The translations under genes and the position numbers were made by a program. This document shows positions 24,403 to 34,245 of a stretch of DNA of 64,000 nucleotides, piece after piece. Each line of letters starts with the position of its first letter. The first letter of the stretch is position 1. Below the pieces are notes generated by a model, which was not told where the DNA came from, searched no databases, and saw only the letters and a list, made by a program, of their open reading frames with translations. The DNA comes from Epiperipatus broadwayi (lineage: Eukaryota > Onychophora > Udeonychophora > Euonychophora > Peripatidae). Where the stretch lies: contig JAQFVV010012398.1 of NCBI GenBank assembly GCA_028023455.1, forward strand, positions 8,642,682 through 8,706,681, given 5' to 3'.

Positions 24403-24790
24403 ATATGTATTAAATGAAAAATATCCTATACATGAGGGGTCAGATTGACTTTAGGTCAACATGGGTGTGATAAGAATCTTGGCCTCAGGGTGGCCTTTGA
24501 ATGTTCCATCATCAGATTTTCAATTGAATGGATGGTTAGAGTGGATTGAAGCCTGTCCATTAAAGTATGAAGATTGACTATCTTAATATATATCTGAGCA
24601 CTTATTGCATATATGTGTAGAGATGATAATCTAGACCAACTGATGATTGCTGGTTTGGCATGAAATACGTATATTGGTGATTATTTATCTTTTCGACATA
24701 TATGAGTTCAAATGTATCAGTGTTATAAGATAGAGTGAAGAGTGATGGGTAGTGTGAAAGTCTGTGCTCATATACCTTACTACATTTATT
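24403..24790 (+). repeat. SINE-like body followed by tRNA-like head
   Basis: The body starts near ATACATGAGGGGTCAG and GGTCAACATGGGTGTGA and continues to CAACTGATGATTGCTGG. The trailing head has AAGATAGAGTGAAG and GAAAGTCTGTGCTCATATA, a mutated B box. It matches the copies at 14535 and 18533. The 99-codon open frame at 24602-24901 (-) is a chance frame spanning it. Confidence 0.65.
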
Positions 24791-24864
24791 TAAAATATTA
24801 AACGATTTGTAAAAGAACGCATTAATAAAAAGATTGAAATTAAATCTGCCAAAAAGTTTTGAAT

Positions 24865-25404
24865 AAATAAAGAAGGAAATACAATGGATGAAATTAATCA
24901 TAGAATTAAACTTGGATAAAGAGCTTTTGGTAGAAATAATTTAATATTTTTAAAAAAATGTCAATGTGTTTGAAAAAAAAATTTTCATAAATATATTTTA
25001 CCAGAGCTAACTTAGTGATCTAAATTTTGAACTTTTAAAAGATAAAGATCTCATATGATTCAATGAAGTATAGAGAAATGTGGGTTGGAAATAAGATGAG
25101 ATTAAAAATAATATATAAATTAGAGAACAAACAGATTTGCTAATACCATTGAAGGAATTATGAGACTGAAGTAAAGCTGGATTGGGAATATTTCTAAAAA
25201 AAATAACAATAGGTGAACAGTTGAAATTTCAAAGTTGGTTTGAAGAGATTGAAAAAAAACAGAGAAAGAGATTACATGTGAAGTAGATGGATGAAGTAAG
25301 GGAAGTTTACTGTTATGGTAAAAATAAATGAAGCTACAGACAGAAGAAACTGGATTAAACTTGGAGAGAACTTCATTCTGCTGTGGATTGGTAATGAAAA
25401 TTAT
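24865..25404 (+). mobile_element. RTE 3'-end fragment
   Basis: It opens with AATACAATGGATGAAATTA and CATAGAATTAAACTTGG, the DEINHRIKLG block of the RTE thumb. It continues through the C-terminal region to ACTTGGAGAGAACTTCATTC and GTGGATTGGTAATG, which ends like other RTE 3' ends. It has stops and frameshifts. The foldback cluster starts directly after it. Confidence 0.75.
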
Positions 25405-26465
25405 ATAATTCCTATATCAATAGATGGTGTTCTACCAAAAACACCGTCAAGCATATGTTTGTTTACATAAATGTCAGAGCAAGCATTCACTATCTCTAAC
25501 TTTAGTTCCACCTTCAGATCATGAAAGCTATTTGCTATTGTTAGTGAAGGACAGGAATAAGAAACTAGATCTAAACACAAACTCTGAGAATTTATGAAAC
25601 AGTTTCTATTCATCTTGCAAGCGTGAATCGTTTAGACACATAATGTCTTCAAACTCAGCATAGCAAGCCAGATAGCTATATGGTTCTGATATCAGTTTAT
25701 CATTACCACATAGTAGAAGCCTCTTCAATATATATCATTGCAAGAAAGACCTCAAAGGTACATTTATCAAAAACAAAAAAACAACTTAAAACTTGCTAAC
25801 GCTTGTATTTATGACAATAGATGGCGTTCTACCAAAAACACCGTCAAGCGTATATTTGTTTACATGAATGTCAGAGCAAGCATTCACTATCTCTAACTTT
25901 AGTTCCACCTTCAGATCATGATTTCAAGCTATTTGCTATCGTCAGTGAAGGACAGGAATAAGAAACTAGATCTAAACACAAACTCTGAGTGTTTATGAAA
26001 CTGTTTCTATTCAGCTTGCAAGCGTGAATCTTTTAGACACGTAATGTCTTCAAACTCAGCATAGCAAGCTAGATAGCTATATGGGTCTGACATCAGTTCA
26101 GCATCACCACATAGTAGAAGCCTCTGCAATATATGACCATATAGCTATCTGGCTTGCTATGCTGAGTTAGAAAACATTACATGTCTAAAAGATTCACGCT
26201 TGCAAGCTGAATAGAAACTGTTTCATAAATGCTCGGAGTTTGTGTTTAGATTTAGTTTCTTATTCCTGTCCTTCACTGACAATAGCAAATAGCTTGAAAT
26301 CATGATCTGAAGGTGGAACTAAAGTTAGAGATAGTGAATGCTTGCTCTGATGTTTATTTAAACAAACATACGCTTGACGGTGTTTTTGGTAGAACGCCAT
26401 CTATTATCATAAATACAAGCATTAGCAAGTTTTAACTTGTTTTTTTTGTTTTTCATAATTCCTAT
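25405..26465. repeat. Three-unit foldback cluster (two direct units, one inverted)
   Basis: Unit 1 (about 25416-25760) and unit 2 (about 25763-26136) are direct repeats: ATAGATGG, CGTTCTACCAAAAACACCG, TTAGTTCCACCTTCAGATC, GGACAGGAATAAGAAACTAG and AAACTCAGCATAGCAAGC. Unit 3 (about 26137-26454) is their reverse complement. The outer ends of units 2 and 3 share a longer terminal inverted repeat that includes AAAACTTGCTAACGCTTG. Unit 1 lacks that end, so it is truncated. ATAATTCCTAT flanks the whole cluster at 25405-25415 and 26455-26465 and may be a target-site duplication. No protein is recognised. The 70-codon frame at 25401-25613 (-) belongs to unit 1. Confidence 0.85.
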
Positions 26466-26514
26466 GTATATATATATTTAATATTCACATTAAAAACTGT
26501 AATGTATCCTATAT

Positions 26515-28109
26515 CAGGTTGCAGAAAGAAGTTTGCTGTTAGATGAAAGAAGTCACTTCGATTTCTCTTGAAAGCCTTAAAGGAACCATGCAGGGAAAAT
26601 TTCTAATCTCCATTTCATACATTCTTGTCAATGCAGCTGTTATTACTATGTGATTATTCATATAGCATACGGAAATGGATGGGATGCTCACCAACACTCA
26701 TTAGCCAGTGTGAAGAGTTTATTGGCTTTTTACTTCTGAGTTTAAGATCCTCAGTTGCCTGATAAGACAGAATTAAGGTGGGTTTGAATAAAAAAGTTTT
26801 GTAATATATATATAATCATGACAGACAAAAATAAATCATGGTCCTTATTCCCATGAGGCAGTAAAGTCATCAGCCAAGTCAGTGGTTGGTGACCAAAAAT
26901 GGAGGGTGCTAAGTATCCCTTGATTGTGGACTCAAGGCTACCATTTGATGACAACTTTTTATCTCTAAGTACTTACAACTGCACATCACTTTCAAATGAA
27001 GGAAGATTTCAAGAATTGGAAGAAAAACTGTCTTATATTAAATAGGACATTAGTAAAGAGACAATTGATTTAAAAATTGAACATGTACTCTTCTACAAAG
27101 GCACAAATTTTGGAAGTACAAGTGGAGTAGGATTCATTATAAATAAAAAGTGGAAGAACAACATTGTGGAAATTGATGGTGTATTGGACAGAGTGGCAAG
27201 ATTAGTTATTCAACTTAATAGCAGATACCAAATGCAGATAATTCATGCCCCAACAAGTTCTCATAGTGATGAAGTAGTAGAAGATTTTTATAATGGATGT
27301 ACAAAAAACTTTTGATCAGACTAAACAACATTTTAAAATTATTATGGGAGACTTTAATGTAACTATTGATAAACAAGTGAAAGATGAAAGTGCTGTAGAT
27401 AAATTTGGTTGTGGTAATCATAATGAGAGAGGACATAGACTTATGGAATTTGCAGAAAAATAAAAACTTTATATTCTGAATTCTTTTTTTGAGAAAAATG
27501 TTAAGAGGATTTGAACAAGAAAGCATCCAAATGAAGGTACAGTAGAATTGGAATATATTTTGACTAACAGAAAATACATATTTCAAAATTGTAATGTTAT
27601 TAATATATTCAACACGGGAAGTGATCGTCGATTAGTAAAATGTAAGATACGCATTAATGCAAAACTAGAGAGACAAAAATTATTAAGGAAAACAATATTT
27701 TCAGTTGATATTCATAATATTTAGAAACATCCTAATGAAATTAAATTAGAATTTTCAAACCAATTTTAAGCATTAGTAAATTTTGAACATAATTTAGATT
27801 TGAATAAAATTAATAGAAAACTAACTGATACACTTTTAAAAACTGCAACAAAGATAGCTGCTAGAAAAAAGCAGCAATTGACCAATAAAATTTCTACTGA
27901 GACTAGAGAATTTATGGAAAAAATAAGGAATATGACGATAAATAAAAATGATATGTTAAGAAGGATTGAATATCTCCAATTTTGAAAATAGTGTGACAAG
28001 ACTTGATAATGATAATGAAAGTATAACTGTGAATTAACAAGAAAATCTGTAGAAGAAAATAAAAATCTTAAGAGTATAAAACAGCATTTTGATATTGGTA
28101 GGAAACTTA
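26515..28109 (+). mobile_element. RTE-type retrotransposon, 5' part with endonuclease (interrupted)
   Basis: After a non-coding-looking 5' region (26515-26940), the plus strand reads LSTYNCTSLSNEGRFQELEE, VLFYKGTNFGSTSG, VGFIINKKW, DRVARLVIQLN and IIHAPTSSHSDEVVEDFYN. After a frameshift it gives IIMGDFNV near 27341, then HNERGHRLMEFAEK and GSDRRLVKCKI. This is an apurinic-endonuclease-like (APE) domain that would nick target DNA. The usual SDH catalytic His is Arg here (SDRR). The 61-codon frame at 27800-27985 (NKINRKLTDTLLK to MTINKND) is the linker to the reverse transcriptase. Stops and shifts make it inactive. The part ends at 28109, where a 2.77-kb element is inserted. The frames at 26751-26954, 27215-27586 and 27766-27999 (-) are shadows. 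Confidence 0.85.
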
Positions 28110-28199
28110 GTTCTCATCTGATCCTTCGTGTCAGCTGCAGGTGGCACGATTTCTAACCAAAAACACATTAATGTAAAGTTCCCAGGCTAGCGATTCTCT

Positions 28200-30050
28200 A
28201 TTAATATTGACTTTTTTTTTGTTTGTTTACAAAGTTTACTTTCTTTCGTTTCTGAATTATTTTTCCCAAATAATATTTTTGACGATGGGATAATAATAGT
28301 TGGGTTTTTTTTAATTTTTATTGACAAGAGGGTCTTTTTTGGTGTGTGTTCAAATAGTAATTTGTGTTTTTTTTTAAAATAGTATTACTGTTTTTGTAAA
28401 ATTGGATTGACAAAATTCAAGAGAGAACGGGTTTTTTTTGATGGATCTTTAAATAATAATTTACGTTACTTTGATAGGTTTACATTTGATTGCCGACAAC
28501 AATTAGTGGGAGGGGTGTTTTTGTGTACAATTAAATAATAATTTACATTACTTTTATAGGTTTACATTTGATTGCCGACAACAATTATTGGGAGAAGTGT
28601 TTTTTTTTCGTGTGTGTGTGTGTGTGTATGTTTAAATAAAAATTAAAACCATTACTTTTATCGGTTTACATTTGATTGACAACCGATTTGACTCCCTTTC
28701 ATTTATAAATTATGGTTTTGGTTCTACAAATAAATATTTTTGACAATGGGACAATAATAGTTGTTGTTTGTTTAATTTTTTATTGACAAGAGGGTGTTTT
28801 TCGGTGTAGGTTCAAATAGTAATTTGGGTTACGTTTAAATAATAAGTTACGGTCTTACTTTGATCGGTTTACATTTGATTGCTGACACTAATTATTGGGA
28901 GAAGGGGTGTTTTTTTGTGTGTACGATTGTAGACAACAATTATTGGGAGAAGGGGTGTAACCATTTAAAGAATAGTAGTTTACATTACTTTTAGTGGTGG
29001 TGTCCATTTGATTGCTGACAATAATTAGTGAGAGGGGTGGGTGTTTTTGGGTGATGATTAAATACTAATTTACCTTCCTTTTATTTTACATTTGATTGCC
29101 GACAACAATTATTGGGAGAAAGGGTTTGTTTTTTTTGTGTACGTTTAAATCAAAATTGAAGTTACTTTTATTGGTTATATTTGATTTACAACCGATTTGA
29201 CTTTCTTTTTTTTTTTTTTTCGTTTATAAATTATGGTTTTGTTTTGCCCAAAACCTAATATTTTTGACAATGGGACAATAATAGTTGTTGTTTCTTTCAT
29301 TTTTATTGACAAGAGTGGGTCTTTTTTTTGGTGTATGTTCAAATAGTAATTTGGGTTACGTTTAAAAAATAATCGGTTTACCTTACTTTTAGTGCTTTAC
29401 ATTTGATTGCCGACAACAATTAGTGGGAGGGGTGTTTTTGTGTACGATTAAAGAATAATTGTACGTTACTTTTATTTTTTACATTTGATTGCCGACAACA
29501 ATTATTGGGAGAAAGGGTTTTGCATTTTTTTTTTGTTTGTGTGTATGTTGAAATCAAAATTTAAGTGACTTTTATCGGTTACCATTTGATTGAAAACCGA
29601 TTTGACTTTTTTTTTTTTCGTTTATAAATTATTTGGGTTTTCCCAAATAATATTCGGTTTGACAATGGGACAATAATAGTTGTTGTTTCTTTAATTTTGA
29701 TTGACAAGAGTGGGTCTTTTTCGGTGTATGTTCAAATAGTAATTTGGGTTACGTTTAACTAATAATTTACGGTCTTACTTTGATTGGTTTACATTTAATT
29801 GCTGACGACAATTAGTGGGAGGGTTTTTTTTTCTATACGATTAAAGAATAATTGACGTTCCTTTTATTTGACCATTTGATTGCCAATGACAACAATTATT
29901 GGGAGAAGAGGGGTTTTGGGGGCTATGTTTAAATAAAAATTTGAGTTACTTCTTTTATTTTACATTTGATTGCTGATGACAACAATTATTGGGAGAAGAA
30001 GGGATGTATGTTTAAAATAAAAATTGAAGTTACTTCTTTTATTTTTGACA
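28200..30050. repeat. Higher-order satellite-like tandem array inside the insertion
   Basis: Two unit types alternate. The short unit (about 85-95 bases) has ACATTTGATTGCCGACAAC, AATTATTGGGAGAAGGGG and TGTACGATTAAATAATAA, in about a dozen copies. The long unit has TTTATAAATTATGGTTTTG, GACAATGGGACAATAATAG, TTTTTATTGACAAGAG and TTCAAATAGTAATTTGGG. It begins near 28240, 28700, 29220 and 29610. One long unit is followed by two or more short units, so there is a higher-order period of about 400-520 bases. The strand is strongly T/G biased. Confidence 0.8.
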
Positions 30051-30131
30051 TTTGACGAAGGCTATTTGGAATCCCTCAAACAAGCTTGCCTTTATGAAGT
30101 GAACATTTTCGTCGGCCACAACGAGACTTAC

Positions 30132-30428
30132 AAATGAAAGTCGAAAGATGTTTTTGTACCTCAAATCTGCATATATTTGCTGCACAATCCAATCTTTTCT
30201 TTCAGCAGCAGGATGTTTTTTTTTCTGCTGTAGAAATATTCCAGTACCGGCTTCCGTGTCTGGCAATTCCCATCTTTTCAAGTTTTCTGTTGTTTGAATT
30301 AGCCATCTTCTTGGTCTCGGAAAATTTCTCGCTAAAACGTGACTCAAAGCGTGATCGTTTAAAAATTTTACACTACCCCACCCTAATCGAGAATTTAGGA
30401 GGCTTATAGCTTTACGAGGAACAATCAT
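30132..30428 (-). CDS. Candidate first coding exon, unknown protein, basic N-terminus
   Basis: From ATG at 30428 the frame runs 99 codons to 30132 and meets GTAAGT, a consensus splice donor, exactly at a codon boundary. Without splicing it stays open to 30039 (129 codons). The protein starts MIVPRKAISLLNSRLGWG, a Ser/Leu stretch with Arg and Lys and no acidic residue, like a mitochondrial targeting peptide. It continues with NFPRPRRWLIQTTENLKRWE and KKKHPAAERKDWIVQQIYAD. I do not recognise the family, and no second exon is visible in the insertion. The G+C-richer, stop-free DNA next to a simple array, inside a transposon without transposase, suggests a host exon carried by the element. Chance or a transposon-encoded exon remain possible. 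The frame at 30134-30409 (+) is its shadow. Confidence 0.4.
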
Positions 30429-30654
30429 GACACTGTTTAAATTGTTAAAAGGTAACAGTACATCAATTCATCTTAAAAAAAAAGGCCCCAATGAAAATTT
30501 AAATACTTTTGACACGATCAAATTAACACACCCTCGTACAATATTGTTACATCAAATACATAACACAGCATTATGATATAGTGCATGACACAAACAACTA
30601 TGGCATTTTCCTCTGCTTTTAGCATTGGAAAAAGCCACATTGTTAGCCGCTAAG

Positions 30655-30800
30655 CCAAGTTAGCACTCTTTCTAGATTTTATCGTAGAAAGAAGACTTAA
30701 CTCCGAGTTAACACTCTACCTTTTAGCGTAGAAACAAGACTTAACTCCGAGTTAACAATCTTTCTAGGATTTATTTTAGAAAGATGCTTAAAGGCTTGGG
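30655..30800. repeat. Three ~45-50-bp tandem units near the right end of the insertion
   Basis: GTAGAAAGAAGACTTAACTC, then GCGTAGAAACAAGACTTAAC, then a third diverged unit TCTTTCTAGGATTTATTT are arranged head to tail. CGAGTTAACA links the units. Subterminal tandem repeats are common in hAT-like elements and may be transposase-binding sites, which is inference. Confidence 0.65.
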
Positions 30801-30883
30801 TGCGGCCACGGAAACGGCATATTTCTAGAAATTTAGCTAGAAATAGCGGCCCCATGACTGACACGAAGGATCAGATGAGAAAC

Positions 30884-32575
30884 GGAAATTTGTATCTGCA
30901 ATAAGAAAAAAAAGATGGAACTATTACTAAAAAGAAAGTTGATATTATAAAATAGGTAGAAGAGTTCTATTAAGAATTATATAGTAATAAAGAACAAGTG
31001 TCTCCTACATCTATTATACTTTCTGAACTGCCCAGGATTTTAAATGAAGAAGTAGGATGTGTGATTAAATTTATGAAGGGAAAATCTCCAGGTAATGATG
31101 GAATTTATAATCAATATATGCAATTAAATTTATGAAAAAGGGAAAACTCCAGGTAATGATAAAAATTATAATCAATATATTAAAAGAAGTAATTGAAAAA
31201 GTAGAAAAAATTTGACAAAGTTATGTATCAAATGTTTAAATGATGGAGATGTACCAGATGATTGGAAGAATGCAGTGTTAATATTAATATTTTAAAAAGG
31301 CAATAAAGAAGATATTAGAAATTACAGACCCATCAGCTTTTGACAGTTTTATACAAATTTTTTATCAAGATAATTACAACTTGTCTACTAGAGAAGTTTA
31401 GATTTTAACTGATCTAAAAAACAAGCTGGATTTAAAAATGATTTTAATACAATAGATCATATCCAAGTATTGAGAGATGAGTTGCCATTATGCTTTGGAT
31501 TTGTAGATTATGGAAAGACATTTAATTCTATAGGCATTTCTTCAGTGATCAAAGCATTGTATCATCAAAGTATAGACCCAGAATACTGTAATATTCTGAA
31601 AAATATTTATAAAAATGCAACAACAACAATTATATTACATAATGATACTAGGAAGGTTAAAATTGAGAAGGGTGTAAGACAGGGTGACTCCATATCTCCA
31701 AAGCTTTTTTACAGTAGTGCTGCAATAAATATTTTGTGAATTAAAATGGGAAACTAAAGGAGTAAAAGTAAATGGAGATTATTTAAGTCATCTAGATTTT
31801 GCAGATGATATATTTGTTTTGCAGATAATGCTTTAGAGCTTCAGGAAATGTTGTAAAGTTTATCAGATGAAAGTAAGAGAGTAGGAATAAACATAAGTGT
31901 TAAAAACACTAAAGTAATGTTCAATGGATTTTCTCAAAAGATAAAAATAAAGATTGTTTATGATGAGTTAGAAGAAGTTAACAATTACAAATATCTTGAT
32001 CAGATTATTACTTCAGATGGAAACATAATGGATGAAATTAATCATAGATTTAAACTTGGTTGGACTGCTTTTGGTAAATATAACTTAATATTAAAAGGAA
32101 ATATGTTTATGTGTTTGAAAGGAAGGATTTTAATAAATATGTTTTACCAGGTTTTACTTATAGATCTGAGATTTCTCTTAATAAAAAAGCAATACAGAGA
32201 CTTCAGTCTATTCAAAGAAGTAAGGAGAAATGCATGTTAGGAGTAACAAGAAGAGATCAAAAATGCAATATATGGCTAAGAGAACAAACTGGTGTTACTG
32301 ACATTATTGAAAGAATTAAAAGACTGAAGTGGAGTTGAAGTGGACATATTGCTAGAAGAGATGATAATAAATGGACAATTGAAATCTTAAACTGGATTTA
32401 CAAGATTGTAAAATAAACCCAAAAGAGACCACATGTGAGATGAATAGATGAAATAAGAAAGTGTGCAGAGTGATGTGGAGAAGAGAGGCTAGAAATCAGA
32501 GATGGATTGAACTTGGAGAGACCTTCATCCTATAGTGGATTGATAGTGGTTGACAATGATGATGATGATGATCCT
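30884..32575 (+). mobile_element. RTE-type retrotransposon, reverse-transcriptase part (continuation)
   Basis: After the insertion the frame resumes with KFVSAIRKKDGTITKKKVD, VEEFY, LPRILNEEVG and MKGKSPGNDGI, then RNYRPIS near 31318 (after a short internal duplication at 31060-31170). RQGDSISPKLF is at about 31678-31710 and HLDFADDIFV near 31790-31815, the catalytic FADD box. The thumb follows with VNNYKYLDQIIT and IKLGW-like FKLGWTAFGK (31917-32240), then RNACMLGV-type text, REQTGVTDIIERIKRLKWS and SGHIARRDDNKW. The 3' end has GATTGAACTTGGAGAGACC and (GAT)n at 32553-32572, an RTE-type tail. The open frames at 31470-31739, 31917-32240 and 32111-32338 are its pieces in shifted frames. It is inactive. 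Confidence 0.87.
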
Positions 32576-33097
32576 GTATCAATTTATTAATACTTATATG
32601 CATAGCTGTAAAGAAGAGAATTTTTAGTTAGGGGGGAATACTGTGACTGATCTCACCACTTTAAAAAAAAAATAGTGAAAATAAATATATAGACTTTGTT
32701 TTATATATACCAAAAAATTTTCATTCACAACTTTCACACCACCTACTTTAGCTAAACACATTCAGATCAAACATTTATTAATATAGAGATTATCCTTAAC
32801 TCAGATATAAAATTTAAATCTCAGTCAAAAATAATACATTTGGTTTTTTTTTAAATATACCTAACACAAGGAATAATTCAATTTCATCTATTTTTGCAAT
32901 ACTTAAAATTTTTTCCTCCACATATTCTTGAAACATATCAATAAAAACATGTGAAAAAGATCAATGATTAGACATGCATTTTATACTAAACTATTATGCA
33001 TCATTTGTTCATATGTTTCAAAAATAAGTAATGGAGCGGAGGGTTTTAACAATAGTTTAAATAAATATATTCTGTCTATGCAGAGAGCATATATATA

Positions 33098-33128
<31 letters not shown>

Positions 33129-34179
33129 GTGTGCGCTCATAAAGCAATACAGAAAATAGACAATGTTCGAGTTATCAAACTTTCGTTAAATATTCAATTT
33201 CATGCTTTACACGCACATACTTTATCACCTCCACATAAATCAAATTTTTAAAAAAAATCAGTATTAAAATGTACTTTTTTATTAAAAATTATTTGCGAAA
33301 AAAATTATTTGAGTAAATTTTTGAATGAAAGAAAGAATCGAAGACTGCTGCAAGCAAAAAAAACTACTAACGTGACAAAGAACTTAAATTTGCATTAATT
33401 CCAGGAAAAGAAAGTTAAATATTATTGCCCAGTTTTTATTAACCCAATTATGAATTACTTCAAAAGCATGCAAAAGTATTAAGGAGATTGTCCAAACTAG
33501 ATTACGTAAGATTTTTTTAAAAAATTGATCACCTTTGACACTGTCAAATTTAAAATTGCTTTCAAGCAAATGTGTCCTAAGGAAAGTTAGACAGCTATAC
33601 AGCTCTTGCTACGATGATATATATTAAATTTAATAAAAATATATTTCGCAACAATCAGCAAAGTATTTTTGTAGTAGTAAAAAAAGTTACTAATCTCATT
33701 AGAATTGGAGCAAAAAATTATCTTTAAAAAAATTACAAAATACCAACATGTATTTTTTTATGAGCAAAAATTTATATATATGTGTGTTTAGAAATATTAA
33801 TTATTTATCGAAATATAAATGCACATGTATATATATATTTATATGCCCACACGCTAAGAATCTATCGCTGTTCACTATATATTTATTGTTATAAAAAAAA
33901 TATTAACGACAATATCACTTTTTAACTTGCCTTTAGATGACCTTTATAAAGAATCTTCACCGAATCTTCTTTGAAAAAATTATTTACGTTCGGGAGGAAG
34001 ATTAGTTTTATATATATCAGGTCGACTTTACTAATCAGATACTGTATTCTGAAAGAACGATACTATAATTTTTACTTTTTTTTAGACTAAATTTAAGACC
34101 TTATAAAAATTATAAACTGTATTTATTCATTAAATATAAAATATTATCATATATTGAAGCTGAAAATATAGTTCATATT
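32576..34179. other. AT-rich DNA with (GA)n, no gene seen
   Basis: A (GT)2(GA)n run is at 33100-33126. The 95-codon frame at 32964-33251 (+) passes through the run and shows no domain. Nothing else is supportable. Confidence 0.5.
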
Positions 34180-34245
34180 ATATTTCTGCTTCACCTAGTG
34201 CCAATGTCATCAGCACTAGTATGGGTTTGAACCCAATCTTGTATA
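34180..34245 (-). repeat. tRNA-like SINE fragment, family B
   Basis: On the minus strand it reads TTGGGTTCAAACCCATACTA, then GTGCTGATGACATTGGCAC and TAGGTGAAGCAG. The plus-strand segment at 53797-53870 has the same order. The B-box-like GGTTCAAACC suggests a tRNA-derived SINE. The head is not visible. Confidence 0.55.

Larger units (their letters stand above)
28110..30883. mobile_element. 2.77-kb insertion with terminal inverted repeats, tandem array and candidate captured exon
   Basis: The left end TTCTCATCTGATCCTTCG continues as TGTCAG to 28134. It is matched exactly in reverse complement at 30858-30881, and imperfect similarity extends to about 50 bases (GATTTCTAACC against TATTTCTAGCT). 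The flanks are GGAAACTT (28101-28108) and GGAAATTT (30884-30891), an 8-base duplication with one mismatch. The interrupted RTE frame reads IGRK before and RKFVSAIRKKDG after. Dropping one flank copy gives the same order as the RTE at 18.15-18.2 kb (SGREVMTIKRK). It contains no transposase, so it looks non-autonomous. An 8-bp duplication suits hAT elements, but the terminal sequence does not decide the superfamily. Confidence 0.8.

Noticed and set aside
24602-24901. 99-codon minus-strand frame
   Set aside because: It crosses from a SINE-like repeat into an RTE fragment and shows no motif.
27215-27586. 123-codon minus-strand frame
   Set aside because: It lies antisense to the RTE endonuclease relic, whose motifs are on the plus strand.
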